This document shows, piece after piece, positions 28,882 to 38,543 of a stretch of DNA of 64,000 bases. Each line of letters begins with the position of its first letter. The stretch's first letter is position 1. The stretch lies in contig NZ_CP127247.1 of the NCBI RefSeq assembly GCF_030285785.1, positions 4,301,501 through 4,365,500 of the forward strand. Direction: 5' to 3'. The translations under genes were made by a program, and so were the position numbers. This stretch comes from Parasedimentitalea psychrophila (GTDB lineage: Bacteria > Pseudomonadota > Alphaproteobacteria > Rhodobacterales > Rhodobacteraceae). The notes below the pieces were generated by a model. That model searched no databases. It saw only the letters and a list, made by a program, of their open reading frames with translations, and was not told where the DNA came from.

Positions 28882-30291
28882 ATGGCCCCCATGTCTCAAC
28901 AGGTCGTCACCCGCTTCGCCCCATCCCCGACCGGCTTTCTCCATATTGGCGGCGCCCGCACCGCACTGTTCAACTGGCTCTATGCCCGCGGCCGGGGCGG
29001 TAAATTTCTGCTGCGCATCGAAGATACCGACCGGCAGCGATCCTCTCCCGAGGCAACCGCTGCGATCCTGCAGGGCATGGCATGGCTGGGGCTGGATCAT
29101 GACGGAGAGGTCATCAGCCAGTTTGACGGCGCCGCCCGCCACGCCGAGGTGGCGCATCAGTTGCTGGACGCGGGCAAAGCCTATAAGTGTTTTGCCACTC
29201 AGGAGGAAATCGCCGCCTTTCGAGAACAGGCCAAGGCCGACGGCAAATCCACTCTGTACCGCTCCCCCTGGCGTGACGCGGACGCCGCCACCCACCCCGA
29301 TGCGCCCTATGTGATCCGCATCAAAGCGCCGCAGCGCGGCGTGACCATTATCGAGGACCAGGTGCAGGGCGACGTTACCATTCGAAATGATCAGCTGGAC
29401 GACATGGTCCTGCTGCGCTCGGATGGCACCCCGGTCTATATGCTGGCTGTGGTGGTGGACGATCATGACATGGGCGTCACCCATGTGATCCGGGGTGATG
29501 ACCATCTGAACAATGCTGCCCGCCAGATGACCATCTATCAAGCAATGGGTTGGCCGGTGCCGGTCTGGTCGCATATCCCGTTGATTCATGGGCCAGATGG
29601 CAAGAAACTGTCGAAACGCCACGGCGCCCTTGGCGCCCAGGAATATCAGGCGATGGGCTATTCGGCGGGTGGCATGCGCAACTATCTGGCCCGTCTGGGC
29701 TGGAGCCACGGCGATGACGAGTTCTTTACCGATGCCCAGGCGCTTGACTGGTTTGATTTGGGCGGAATCGGCAAAAGCCCGGCCCGGTTTGATACCAAAA
29801 AGCTGGAGAACCTGTCTGGCCAACACATCGCAATCAGCGATGACGCTGCGTTGCGGCATGAAATTCAGCAATATCTGGCAGCGGCGAAACAGCCCACCCT
29901 GACTGACGTTCAGTCAGCCGCTCTGGAGAAAGCGATGTATTGCCTCAAGGAACGGGCCAAAACATTCCCGAATCTCCTTGAAAAGGCTGAATTTGCCCTA
30001 GCGTCACGTCCCATTCAGCCGGATCAGAAAGCCGCCAAGGCGCTGGCTGCTGTATCCGATGGTATACTGAGTGAATTGACGCCGCAGCTGCAAAATGTTA
30101 GCTGGACCAGAGATGATCTGGAGGAGCTTCTGACTGAATTTGCAGAAGCCCATGACACCAAGTTCGGCAAGTTGGCTGGCCCATTGCGGGCAGCACTGGC
30201 AGGACGCGCGGTGACGCCTTCGGTTTTTGACATGATGTCGATTCTGGGCCGCGATGAAACCATGGCCCGACTCAACGATGCCGTGGGTTAA
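28882..30291 (+). CDS. gltX: Glutamyl-tRNA synthetase
   Basis: Charges tRNA-Glu (and possibly tRNA-Gln, to be amidated later). 469 residues. The HIGH-type motif is in [20 protein letters not shown], the KMSKS-type motif in [12 protein letters not shown], with [22 protein letters not shown] between them. ATG 28882 has AAGGT a few bases upstream; ATG 28891 (MSQQVVTRF) is an equally plausible start. Roseobacters commonly carry two gltX genes and this could be either. Confidence 0.94.
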   Translation: MAPMSQQVVTRFAPSPTGFLHIGGARTALFNWLYARGRGGKFLLRIEDTDRQRSSPEATAAILQGMAWLGLDHDGEVISQFDGAARHAEVAHQLLDAGKAYKCFATQEEIAAFREQAKADGKSTLYRSPWRDADAATHPDAPYVIRIKAPQRGVTIIEDQVQGDVTIRNDQLDDMVLLRSDGTPVYMLAVVVDDHDMGVTHVIRGDDHLNNAARQMTIYQAMGWPVPVWSHIPLIHGPDGKKLSKRHGALGAQEYQAMGYSAGGMRNYLARLGWSHGDDEFFTDAQALDWFDLGGIGKSPARFDTKKLENLSGQHIAISDDAALRHEIQQYLAAAKQPTLTDVQSAALEKAMYCLKERAKTFPNLLEKAEFALASRPIQPDQKAAKALAAVSDGILSELTPQLQNVSWTRDDLEELLTEFAEAHDTKFGKLAGPLRAALAGRAVTPSVFDMMSILGRDETMARLNDAVG

Positions 30292-30329
30292 CCAGCTGTA
30301 TGCTGTTGTAATCTACTCAAAATAACAAA

Positions 30330-30352
30330 GCCTGCGGTTCAATCGCGCAGGC
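30330..30352. terminator. Hairpin between gltX and gltA
   Basis: Stem GCCTGCG / CGCAGGC with a 9-base loop, 39 bases after the gltX stop. There is no T run on the plus strand; on the minus strand TTTGTTATTTT follows. Possible weak terminator of gltX. Confidence 0.4.
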
Positions 30353-30409
30353 CGTGCCTGCGTGCAGTGGCCCGATGCCACTTCATGCCAGTAACAGGAA
30401 GGGATATCC

Positions 30410-31705
30410 ATGACCGACACCAAGAAGTCCGCCACGCTTAGCCTCAATGGCGAATCCTATGAGCTACCGATCTTTTCACCCACAGCCGGGCCAGATGTTA
30501 TTGATATCCGGAAGCTATATGCCCAGGCGGGTGTGTTCACTTACGATCCGGGTTTCACCTCGACAGCCAGCTGCGACAGCACCATCACCTTTATCGATGG
30601 CGACAAGGGTGAACTGCTGCACCGCGGCTATCCCATCGACCAACTGGCCGGTAAGTCACATTACCTAGAGGTCTGCTACCTGCTGCTTTACGGTGAGCTG
30701 CCCACTGCCACCCAGCTGGAAGATTTCGAAGGCCGTGTGACTCGCCACACCATGGTGCATGAGCAGATGCACAACTTTTTCCGTGGCTTCCGTCGCGATG
30801 CTCATCCGATGGCGACGCTGGTTGGTGTTGTTGGGGCAATGTCGGCCTTCTATCACGATTCAACCGATATCGCCGATCCGTGGCAGCGTGAAGTGGCATC
30901 AATCCGGCTGATCGCCAAACTGCCGACCATCGCAGCGATGGCCTATAAATATTCAATCGGACAGCCTTTTGTCTATCCGCGCAACGATCTGGATTACGCT
31001 GCCAACTTCCTGCACATGTGTTTCTCGGTGCCGGCAGAAGACTACAATGTGAACCCGATCCTGGCCCGCGCCATGGACCGCATTTTCACCCTGCACGCCG
31101 ACCACGAACAGAACGCATCCACATCAACCGTGCGTCTGGCCTCGTCCTCGGGCGCCAACCCGTTTGCCTGTGTTGCCGCAGGCATCGCCTGTCTGTGGGG
31201 TCCGGCCCACGGTGGCGCCAACCAGGCCTGCCTGGAAATGCTCAAGGAAATCGGCACCGTTGACCGCATTCCTGAATTCATCGCCCGCGCCAAAGACAAG
31301 AGCGATCCGTTCCGCCTGATGGGTTTTGGCCACCGGGTGTACAAGAACACCGATCCGCGCGCCACGGTGCTGAAACAGTCGGCTGACGAGGTTCTGGAAC
31401 TGCTAGGCATCGAAGACAACCCGCTGCTGCAGGTTGCCAAAGAGCTGGAACAGACCGCGTTGCATGATCCCTATTTCATCGAAAAGAAATTGTTCCCCAA
31501 CGTCGATTTCTATTCGGGCATCATTCTTGAGGCGATGGGATTCCCAACCTCGATGTTCACGCCGATCTTTACGGTTGCGCGCACCGTTGGTTGGGTGTCG
31601 CAGTGGAAGGAAATGATCGCCGATCCACAGAACAAAATCGGCCGCCCGCGTCAGCTTTATCTGGGCGAGACTGCACGCAACTATACCGACATCGAGAATC
31701 GGTAG
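30410..31705 (+). CDS. gltA: Citrate synthase
   Basis: Condenses oxaloacetate and acetyl-CoA at the entry of the TCA cycle. 431 residues, the large proteobacterial (hexameric, type II) form with an N-terminal extension. Visible: [23 protein letters not shown], the catalytic His regions [15 protein letters not shown] and [14 protein letters not shown], the catalytic Asp in [18 protein letters not shown], and RPRQLYLG near the end. AGGAAGGG precedes the ATG. Single-gene unit with its own terminator. Confidence 0.97.
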   Translation: MTDTKKSATLSLNGESYELPIFSPTAGPDVIDIRKLYAQAGVFTYDPGFTSTASCDSTITFIDGDKGELLHRGYPIDQLAGKSHYLEVCYLLLYGELPTATQLEDFEGRVTRHTMVHEQMHNFFRGFRRDAHPMATLVGVVGAMSAFYHDSTDIADPWQREVASIRLIAKLPTIAAMAYKYSIGQPFVYPRNDLDYAANFLHMCFSVPAEDYNVNPILARAMDRIFTLHADHEQNASTSTVRLASSSGANPFACVAAGIACLWGPAHGGANQACLEMLKEIGTVDRIPEFIARAKDKSDPFRLMGFGHRVYKNTDPRATVLKQSADEVLELLGIEDNPLLQVAKELEQTALHDPYFIEKKLFPNVDFYSGIILEAMGFPTSMFTPIFTVARTVGWVSQWKEMIADPQNKIGRPRQLYLGETARNYTDIENR

Positions 31706-31745
31706 TCTGGTCCTGCTAAACCGCAGGCAAAGCGTCGTTAACAAA

Positions 31746-31779
31746 AGCCCCAAACCTGATGGTTTGGGGCTCTTTTTTT
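31746..31779 (+). terminator. Rho-independent terminator of gltA
   Basis: Perfect 11-bp stem AGCCCCAAACC / GGTTTGGGGCT with a four-base loop, followed by C and seven T residues, 41 bases after the gltA stop. Confidence 0.95.
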
Positions 31780-31919
31780 GCGACAACACCCCTGATTTCC
31801 GGCCATTGTTCCCAGCATCGACATAATGATCGTTTCTTCTTGACGCCCCTTCAGCCTACGTCTTAATTTTCCATTAATTCTACATAATTTCACCACATTC
31901 TTTAGATCGGACACTTATA

Positions 31920-33149
31920 ATGATTTGGATGACATTGATTGGTTTGGGACTGGTTGTCGGTTTTGTGGTGGCAGATGACGACGATGACACCTCCGAAAGT
32001 GACAGCGACCAGATACCTATCGAGCAGGAACCAACTGCAGCAACCGCGGGCAACGACCTATTGCTTGGAACCTCTGCCGCGGACAGCACGGTTGGTCTGG
32101 ACGGCGACGACGAAATGACCGGCGGCAAAGGGGGCGATCGGCTGTTTGGCGACAACGGAAATGACACCATTACCGGCGGCTTTGACGACGACAGCCTGTT
32201 TGGCGGCAACGGCAACGACCAATTGGATGGTGGCGAAGATAACGACAAGGTTTATGGCGGTCGTGGCAATGATGTCGCCTCTGGTGGTGCCGGTGATGAC
32301 AGCGTCTATGGCGGCGAGGGCAACGACACCGTTCTGGGCCAGGACGGCAATGACTTTCTGCGCGGCGGCGCTGGAGCAGACCGTGTTTTTGGTGACGTAG
32401 GTGATGACACCATCTATGGCGGCGGTGGTGATGACAGCGTCTCTGGCGGCAACGGTCATGATCTGGTTGACGGTGGTCTCGGTGATGACACTGTCGGCGG
32501 CAACCTTGGCGATGATCTGCTGACTGGCGGTGAGGGCAATGATGTGCTCAACGGCGGTGACGGCCTAGACCTGCTCTTTGGTCAGGACGGCGATGACACG
32601 CTGAACGGCGGTGCCAACAATGATATCCTGACGGACGGCGCTGGAACCGATGAATTAAATGGGGGCAGTGGCGATGACCTTATTTACGCCAGTGGCTTCA
32701 TCGATGATCAGGTTCTTGTTGATCTATTCACCAATCCTCCTGCCGACCTGACGCCTGCCGAGTTGGAGGAACTTTTGAAACTGGACTTTTCGCAGGATAC
32801 CGACAGTGACGGAGATATCGTTGATGGCGGCGATGGAAACGACACGATTTTTGCCGGCATCGGTGACACGTTGACCGGTGGCGAAGGCGAGGACGTCTTT
32901 TTGACTGGCGATTGGATCGAAGGCCATGAGGCCGCCGTGATTACCGATTTCACTGAGGGCGAAGACGTTCTGGGCTATATTTATGACGACAGCCAGCCAG
33001 AACCTAAGATGACCATGGTCGCCGAGGCCAACAGCAGCGGCGGCAGCGACGCGGTCATTATGGCTGACGGTGTCATAGTCATGCGGTTAGAGAACGCAGG
33101 CGATACCTTTGACATCAGCACCGATATCGCATTGTTGCCCGCCGCTTGA
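31920..33149 (+). CDS. RTX (hemolysin-type calcium-binding) repeat protein with N-terminal membrane segment
   Basis: 409 residues. Residues 1-18 are a hydrophobic segment (MIWMTLIGLGLVVGFVVA) followed directly by an aspartate run and an acidic linker. Residues about 43-245 are back-to-back nonapeptide GGxGxDxLx repeats that form a calcium-binding beta-roll. A less repetitive stretch (about 250-300) is followed by one more repeat block and a C-terminal beta domain with AVITDFTEGEDVLGYIYDD, which resembles the M10/RTX C-terminal tail. No enzymatic domain is visible. Classical RTX proteins lack an N-terminal signal and leave by type I secretion; no such transporter is nearby. Possibly a surface-anchored or structural protein. 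The ribosome-binding site is weak (CGGA). Confidence 0.82.
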   Translation: MIWMTLIGLGLVVGFVVADDDDDTSESDSDQIPIEQEPTAATAGNDLLLGTSAADSTVGLDGDDEMTGGKGGDRLFGDNGNDTITGGFDDDSLFGGNGNDQLDGGEDNDKVYGGRGNDVASGGAGDDSVYGGEGNDTVLGQDGNDFLRGGAGADRVFGDVGDDTIYGGGGDDSVSGGNGHDLVDGGLGDDTVGGNLGDDLLTGGEGNDVLNGGDGLDLLFGQDGDDTLNGGANNDILTDGAGTDELNGGSGDDLIYASGFIDDQVLVDLFTNPPADLTPAELEELLKLDFSQDTDSDGDIVDGGDGNDTIFAGIGDTLTGGEGEDVFLTGDWIEGHEAAVITDFTEGEDVLGYIYDDSQPEPKMTMVAEANSSGGSDAVIMADGVIVMRLENAGDTFDISTDIALLPAA

Positions 33150-33173
33150 CACCAGAGATGACAGGACATGAAA

Positions 33174-33203
33174 TGGCCGCCGCTTGATCCCAAACGGCGG
33201 CCA
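33174..33203. terminator. Hairpin between convergent genes
   Basis: Perfect 9-bp stem TGGCCGCCG / CGGCGGCCA with a 12-base loop between the RTX gene and the enoyl-CoA hydratase gene, just beyond both stops. T-poor flanks (TTTC on the minus side), so a weak but probably bidirectional terminator. Confidence 0.55.
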
Positions 33204-33208
33204 CAGGT

Positions 33209-33985
33209 TTAGCGGCCTTCGAATTTTGCTGGCCGTTTTTCCATAAAGGCGGTGACGCCCTCCAGGAAATCGCGGGATTTGCCACATTCGCCCTGCAGAT
33301 TGGCCTCGACCGACAACTGTTCCGGCAGAGTATTGCCCGAGCTGGCCCGGATCGCCTGTTTGATGGCGCCAAAGGCCTTGGTTGGACCCTTGGCAAGATA
33401 GGTGGCACGCGCCCGCCACTGATCGCCAAACTCCGCGTCCGGCACCGCTTCCCAGATCATGCCCCAATCACTGGCCTGCCGGGCCGAGATCTTATCGGCA
33501 AACAGCGCAGCACCCATGGCTTTGGCCATACCCATCTGCCGCGGCAGGAACCAGGTGCCGCCGGCATCCGGCATCAGACCAATACGGGCAAAGGCCTGCA
33601 TGAAATAGGCGCTCTCGGTGGCGATCACCACGTCTGTTGCCAGCGCCAGATTGGCCCCGGCGCCAGCCACCGGACCGTTCACCGCCGCAATGGTCGGCAC
33701 CGGACAGTCATACACCGCCTCAAGCATCGGAGTGTATTCATCCCGCAGGGTGCGTTCCAGATCCAGGTCTTTACCATTGCTGGCATCGCTCAGGTCCTGC
33801 CCTGAGCAAAAGGCCGCCCCTGCCCCGGTCAACACAACGGCCCGCGCTTCGCCACCAGCACGGCGCATGGCGTGGGTTATCTCGGCCCGCATCTGGCTGG
33901 TCAGCGCGTTCATTTTTTCAGGGCGGTTCAACGTCACAATCGCCAGCCCATCCGCCAGCAAATAGGTAATTTCCTTGTAGTCCAT
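33209..33985 (-). CDS. Enoyl-CoA hydratase/isomerase family protein
   Basis: 258-residue crotonase-fold enzyme. Visible: TLNRPEKMNALTSQM, the CoA/oxyanion-hole segments GAGAAFCSGQDLSD and AAVNGPVAGAGANLALATDVVIA, and an active-site acidic residue in FARIGLMPDAGGTWFLPR. The last segment (GLMPDAGGT) resembles PaaG-type ring-epoxide isomerases of phenylacetate degradation, but no paa genes are nearby, so only the superfamily is certain. ATG 33985 is chosen because GAGG lies seven bases upstream; a GTG one codon earlier is possible. Confidence 0.87.
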   Translation of the reverse strand: MDYKEITYLLADGLAIVTLNRPEKMNALTSQMRAEITHAMRRAGGEARAVVLTGAGAAFCSGQDLSDASNGKDLDLERTLRDEYTPMLEAVYDCPVPTIAAVNGPVAGAGANLALATDVVIATESAYFMQAFARIGLMPDAGGTWFLPRQMGMAKAMGAALFADKISARQASDWGMIWEAVPDAEFGDQWRARATYLAKGPTKAFGAIKQAIRASSGNTLPEQLSVEANLQGECGKSRDFLEGVTAFMEKRPAKFEGR

Positions 33986-34025
33986 CACTCGGCCTCACAT
34001 CATTTTACGTTGTTTACATGCTGAC

Positions 34026-34574
34026 TTAGGTAGCCGGTCGGTGAAAGGCAAACGCAACGTCAGGCAAAGCTGGTCTTTGCACCTCGCGCAGTTCGGCAAT
34101 CAGCGCCCGGGGATCGGCAGGCACCGGTTGCTCGACCCGGCAATACTGCGAGCCGTCCCTGGTGCGGGTCAGCAGTTTCATTTCCACCAGCGAGCGACGG
34201 ATTTGCGCGGCATCACTGGTTACTGTTTGCTGATCGATAAAGGCGCTGATCTGGCGCTCATTCATAATGGTTCGCGGCGGGATCAAGGCCCAGACCGCCC
34301 AAAGGCAAAGATTTTGCATGCTGGTTTTACCCGGCCAATTGGCAAACCGTCCCTCAGCGTCGAAATTGCGCAGGGCACGGTCAACCCGACGTCGGTCCAC
34401 TTGCGGGGTCGGCGTATTTGTCGCCCGCAGGTGTTGAAAATTCTTGTAGCCCGCCGCCTGTGCCACCACGTTCAACATTTCAACGTGGCTGGGGGGATCG
34501 GGCAATATGCTGCGCAGTGATTTGGTGAATTGTGACAGGTCGGCAATGGTCAGCCGAATAACATCCCGGGTCAT
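34026..34574 (-). CDS. DUF2087 domain protein
   Basis: 182 residues, soluble. The N-terminal third (about 1-55) has the AAGYKNFQHLRA motif seen ahead of DUF2087 in many alphaproteobacterial proteins. The C-terminal part (about 65-145) matches DUF2087: NFDAEGRFANWPGKTSMQ, then RTIMNERQISAFI, IRRSLVEMKLLTRTRDGSQY, a winged-helix-like pattern. Probably a transcriptional regulator, but no ligand or target is known. Good ribosome-binding site (GGGAGAG). Confidence 0.78.
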   Translation of the reverse strand: MTRDVIRLTIADLSQFTKSLRSILPDPPSHVEMLNVVAQAAGYKNFQHLRATNTPTPQVDRRRVDRALRNFDAEGRFANWPGKTSMQNLCLWAVWALIPPRTIMNERQISAFIDQQTVTSDAAQIRRSLVEMKLLTRTRDGSQYCRVEQPVPADPRALIAELREVQRPALPDVAFAFHRPAT

Positions 34575-34745
34575 ATGTCTCTCCCATGGATACCGCAGCC
34601 CGTTCAGGGATGTGGATGCCCGCCCTTATCCTAATGGTATCCTGAGCAAAGGATCCGGATATACAAAAAGCAGGTTTAGCGCATGGCGGAGCCTGGGTGA
34701 ACTGCTGACCAAGTTCACCCTAGCAACCGCAGGCGAGCGATGCAA

Positions 34746-35219
34746 TCACTCGTCCATCAGTTCCTTAAGCCGGGCCTGCTCGGCCCCGGTCAACCCCGCA
34801 TCGGAGGATTTTGATGGGGCCGCGCGCCCGCGCACATAGAGCCCGGCCATAATCATCGCCATAATCAGCATCCCTGGACCCGCCGCCCACAGCAGCCAAT
34901 TGGCGCCACTTGTTGTCGGCCGCAGCAGCACATATTCACCGAACCGGTCGACGATAAACTCCATAGCCTCTGTGTCGCTGTCGCCAGCCACCAGACGTTC
35001 TCGCAGCAGGACACGCAAATCGCGGGCCAGGTCGGCGTTGCTTTCATCAATGCTTTCATTGCGGCACACCAGACAGCGCAGATCTTTGGACAGCTCCCGT
35101 GCCCGCGCTTCAAGCGCCGGATCGTCCAGCACCTCGTCCGGTTGCACCGCCCAGGCCGAGCCAATCAGGCTCAGCATCACAGCCAAGGCAGCGACCCAGA
35201 TTTTCCAGCTATTGATCAT
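34746..35219 (-). CDS. ccmH: Cytochrome c-type biogenesis protein CcmH
   Basis: Membrane-anchored thioredoxin-like protein that reduces apocytochrome c for heme attachment. 157 residues: N-terminal signal/helix, the redox motif LRCLVCRN (about residues 47-54), ESIDESNADLARDLR, a conserved FGEYVLLRP, and a C-terminal membrane helix. It overlaps the ccmF stop by four bases (ATGA) and ends the argC-ccmE-lysis-ccmF-ccmH set. Confidence 0.94.
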   Translation of the reverse strand: MINSWKIWVAALAVMLSLIGSAWAVQPDEVLDDPALEARARELSKDLRCLVCRNESIDESNADLARDLRVLLRERLVAGDSDTEAMEFIVDRFGEYVLLRPTTSGANWLLWAAGPGMLIMAMIMAGLYVRGRAAPSKSSDAGLTGAEQARLKELMDE

Positions 35220-37189
35220 TCCGCAGCCACCCCCGTCATCCGTGACTTACGGGCGCCAACAGCAACCCGGTACCGGCGATCACTGAGCGACAGCAAACCA
35301 CCCAGTGCCATCAGCAAACAGCCGCCCCAGATCCAGTTGGCCAGCGGTTTGATATAGGTCCGGATGACCCAGCCACCGTCAGCTTGCTGATCACCAACCA
35401 CCACATAGAGATCCCGCAGGAAACGGAAATCAATAGCCGCTTCGGTGGTTGGCATCCGCGTCACCGGGTAATTGCGTTTCTCGGGTTTCATCATGGCCAC
35501 CAGCTGCCCGGCTTTGGTCACCCGCACAGTGCCAGTTGTTGCGTAGTAGTTCGGCCCACGACTGCGGGCGACACCTTCCAGCGTCAAACTATAGGCACCA
35601 ACCTCAAACGGCTGGTCGATATAGGCCACCCGGATATCCTCTTCCTCCCAGGCGGTCAGCCCGGCAATGGCAAACATGGTGATGCCAAGACCACCGTGTG
35701 CCAGCGTCTTGCCCCAATCGGCCCGCGGCAAGCGCACAAGCCGCGCCAGCCGCCCGGCCACACCGGATCGTCCGGTGCGCGACCACAGATCAACAGCGGC
35801 GCCAAACACCATCCAAGACCCCAGGAACAACCCCACCGGCCCCAGCACCGAGCGCCCCGACTGCATCGCCCAGGCGGTGACACCCAGGGCAACCGCCAGC
35901 ACAAACACATAACGCAGGGTCCAGGCCGCACGGCCCAGCCTGCCCCGCTTCCACGGCAACATGGCTCCCACCGGCATCACCAGCCCCAGCACCACCATAA
36001 AGGGCGTAAAGGCGGCGTTGAAGAAAGGCGGCCCGACGCTGAGCTTCCGATCAAAGGCCAGTTCGGCCACAATCGGCCACAGAGTGCCAAAGAACACCAC
36101 AAAACAGCTGACGGCCAGCAGCACGTTATTGACCACCAGCATGCTCTCGCGGCTAACCACGCCAAACACCCCCTTGGCCTCCATCGCCTGCGCACGGGTG
36201 GCAAACAGCGTCAGCGCACCACCGGTAAAGATCGCCAGGATATACAGGATAAACACCCCGCGCACCGGGTCCGTGGCAAAGGCATGCACCGAGGTCAGCA
36301 ATCCGGATCGTACGATAAACGTACCCACCAGAGAGAAGCTGAAGGCCAGGATCGCCAGCAGAATTGTCCAACTTTTCAGCGACTCGCGCTTTTCGACCAC
36401 AATCGCACTGTGCAGCAGCGCAGTGGCCAGAATCCACGGCATGAAGGATGCATTCTCAACCGGATCCCAGAACCAGAAGCCGCCCCAGCCCAGCTCGTAA
36501 TAAGCCCACCAGCTGCCCAGAGCGATGCCGATGGTCAAGAAGACCCAGGCCGCCAGGGTCCAGGGCCGCACCCAGCGCCCCCAGGCCGCATCAACGCGGC
36601 CTTCAATCAGGGCGGCAATGGCAAAGGAAAACGCCATGCTCAGCCCCACATAGCCGAGGTACAAAAACGGCGGGTGAAAGGCCAGGCCCGGATCCTGCAG
36701 CAGCGGGTTCAGATCCTGGCCATCAAACGGTGGCACCACCATGCGCAAAAACGGGTTCGAGGTGAACAGAAGAAAGGCAAAAAACGCCACCCCGATCGAG
36801 GCCTGCACCGCCAGCACGCGCGCCTTCAGGGTTGGCGGCAAACCGTCGCCAAACACCGAGGCAACCGCGCCAAACAGCGAAACGATCAGCACCCACAGCA
36901 ACATCGAGCCCTCATGGTTGCCCCATGTACCGCTGATTTTATACAGCATGGGCTTGGCCGAATGGCTGTTTTCCACCACCAGCTTCAGCGAGAAATCAGA
37001 GGTCACAAAGGCCCAGGTCAGGGCGCCAAAGGAAAAGGCGGTAAACAGGAACTGCGCCTGTGCGGCCGGCTCGGCAACCGCCATCCATCCCGGCCATCGC
37101 ATATGGGCACCAATCAGCGGCACCACCATCTGCACGATAGCAATCAAAAAGGCGAGGATGAGGGCGAAGTGTCCGAGTTCTGTAATCAT
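35216..37189 (-). CDS. ccmF: Cytochrome c heme lyase subunit CcmF
   Basis: Large inner-membrane component of the system I heme lyase; transfers heme from CcmE to apocytochrome c. 657 residues with about 15 membrane helices. The tryptophan-rich WWD domain is visible (ELGWGGFWFWDPVENASFMPW), as are conserved periplasmic histidine regions (WGNHEGSMLLWVL and LAFHPPFLYLGYVG). The long periplasmic loop lies at about residues 500-600. Separated from the upstream holin gene by 72 bases. Confidence 0.95.
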   Translation of the reverse strand: MITELGHFALILAFLIAIVQMVVPLIGAHMRWPGWMAVAEPAAQAQFLFTAFSFGALTWAFVTSDFSLKLVVENSHSAKPMLYKISGTWGNHEGSMLLWVLIVSLFGAVASVFGDGLPPTLKARVLAVQASIGVAFFAFLLFTSNPFLRMVVPPFDGQDLNPLLQDPGLAFHPPFLYLGYVGLSMAFSFAIAALIEGRVDAAWGRWVRPWTLAAWVFLTIGIALGSWWAYYELGWGGFWFWDPVENASFMPWILATALLHSAIVVEKRESLKSWTILLAILAFSFSLVGTFIVRSGLLTSVHAFATDPVRGVFILYILAIFTGGALTLFATRAQAMEAKGVFGVVSRESMLVVNNVLLAVSCFVVFFGTLWPIVAELAFDRKLSVGPPFFNAAFTPFMVVLGLVMPVGAMLPWKRGRLGRAAWTLRYVFVLAVALGVTAWAMQSGRSVLGPVGLFLGSWMVFGAAVDLWSRTGRSGVAGRLARLVRLPRADWGKTLAHGGLGITMFAIAGLTAWEEEDIRVAYIDQPFEVGAYSLTLEGVARSRGPNYYATTGTVRVTKAGQLVAMMKPEKRNYPVTRMPTTEAAIDFRFLRDLYVVVGDQQADGGWVIRTYIKPLANWIWGGCLLMALGGLLSLSDRRYRVAVGARKSRMTGVAAE

Positions 37190-37261
37190 GGCGACTGTAT
37201 AGGCTGAACAGGGCGGCGGGCCAATGGCAATTACCGCGCCATCCCGTCACAGGTTTGTGCT

Positions 37262-37849
37262 TTATTCCGTCCCTCCCCGGTGGGTGTTGGTCCAGTGATC
37301 AAGCGCCGGGTTTTCCCCCGGCGTGACCACTGCAATTTCATCCGTAGCAACGCCCTGCGTTGCCGCATTGTCCATAGGTCCCTCAGCCAGCCCGCGCAGC
37401 GCCGAGATGTTTCTGACCACCTGCGGGGCTCGCGCCAGAATTTGCGCCATATCGCTTTGCAATTGCTGACTTTTCACCTGTTGTCGCGCCCCAAAGTAGA
37501 ACGACACCACAACCCCCAACAACCACCACAATGGCTCTGGCACCAGCGCAATTCCCTGCATTCGCTGCGCAAACCACACCGGATCCGCCATCGCCGACAC
37601 CATCAACCCCAGGGTCCCCAGCGCCAGAGCCGGTCGCGGCATTCGGTTCACCGCATCCATCAGCCGATCAAATCGGCCCCTTTGCGCCACCGAAAATTCA
37701 GCCTGCATCTGTGCCAGAGCAGCCATCTCTCGGTCATGGCCGCGACCTGCACCCGCTTCTGAATTCTCCCGAAGCACTTCAACAGTTTCACGCAACACAT
37801 TGCGGTTGCTCCCAAAAATTACACTCAAGACTTCAGATATCAGCCCCAT
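37262..37849 (-). CDS. GTA-type holin (3TM family)
   Basis: 195-residue small membrane protein. A charged N-terminal helix (about 1-55) is followed by hydrophobic segments at about 73-95 and 103-122 and a polar C-terminus. This layout, with FGARQQVKSQQLQ after the last helix and an adjacent muramidase gene, matches the holin family of gene transfer agents (GTA_holin_3TM). It would form lesions in the inner membrane so that the endolysin can reach the cell wall. Its start overlaps the end of the endolysin gene by 10 bases, so both are co-translated. It interrupts the ccm genes. Confidence 0.82.
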   Translation of the reverse strand: MGLISEVLSVIFGSNRNVLRETVEVLRENSEAGAGRGHDREMAALAQMQAEFSVAQRGRFDRLMDAVNRMPRPALALGTLGLMVSAMADPVWFAQRMQGIALVPEPLWWLLGVVVSFYFGARQQVKSQQLQSDMAQILARAPQVVRNISALRGLAEGPMDNAATQGVATDEIAVVTPGENPALDHWTNTHRGGTE

Positions 37850-38451
37850 GCTGCCACCCGCGCCCGAAAACCCAGATCGCTCAGATGATAACAGGGCGAC
37901 AGAAACGCTTCGGCGCGGCGAATCCAGCCGCCTTTGCCCCCCGCCTTTGAGCGGGCATATTTCCGGCTGGCGACCCGACGATCCGCCAGCCGGAAATAGT
38001 AGTTGCGCCGCGCCACCCCATAGGCGTCCCGCAACGCCATCGTATCCACCGCGCCAGCCGCCCGGGCCGCCGCCTCTGTCTGCGGTCCGATCACGCCGTC
38101 CACGGCAACATCATAGCCCATGTCACGCAACAGCCGCTGCAGGATCTTCACCGCATTGGCGCCGGCATTTACATACATGTCGAACACCGAAGGTTGCAGC
38201 TCAGCCGGAAGATCACAGATCTGTGGCGCGGCAAAATAATGCTTCACAAATATATCCACCGCCTGGGCCCGGCTCAGAGCCTGCACATCCGCCACCCCAA
38301 TGCGGCCATCTCGTGTCAGATCCAGCCCCAATCGCTGCATCGTCGCCAGCGTCACCCCATGATTGGTGGCACCGCCCGGATCATCAGGGTCGTTCACAAA
38401 GCCGCCTTCACGGGCGACAATATCCTCAGCAATCTGCTGCACAGTTGGCAT
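37840..38451 (-). CDS. Holin-associated N-acetylmuramidase (GH108 endolysin)
   Basis: 203 residues. The N-terminal glycosyl hydrolase 108 domain carries the catalytic Glu15 in REGGFVNDPDDPGGATNHGVT-type sequence, and a C-terminal peptidoglycan-binding segment (VDGVIGPQTEAAARA) follows at about 115-135. It lacks a signal peptide, as expected if its release depends on the holin next to it. AGGAG precedes the ATG. Same family as the endolysin that frees gene transfer agents in Rhodobacter capsulatus. It lies between ccmE and ccmF rather than in a phage cluster. Confidence 0.88.
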   Translation of the reverse strand: MPTVQQIAEDIVAREGGFVNDPDDPGGATNHGVTLATMQRLGLDLTRDGRIGVADVQALSRAQAVDIFVKHYFAAPQICDLPAELQPSVFDMYVNAGANAVKILQRLLRDMGYDVAVDGVIGPQTEAAARAAGAVDTMALRDAYGVARRNYYFRLADRRVASRKYARSKAGGKGGWIRRAEAFLSPCYHLSDLGFRARVAAWG

Positions 38452-38543
38452 TACGCTCTCCTATAGGATGTGCGCAACACTCTGCCGCCAAAACCTTACC
38501 CCCCAGACAGCAGAGCGCGCGCCCTGTTATCCAGACCGCGCGC

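Noticed and set aside
28813-29871. Minus-strand frame extending comEC by about 350 codons
   Set aside because: It is antisense to the well-supported gltX, has no domain, and a strong ribosome-binding site and normal ComEC N-terminus occur at 28812.
35384-37207. 607-codon plus-strand frame
   Set aside because: Antisense to ccmF; composition is rich in His/Arg/Gln, a typical shadow of a membrane-protein gene in GC-rich DNA.
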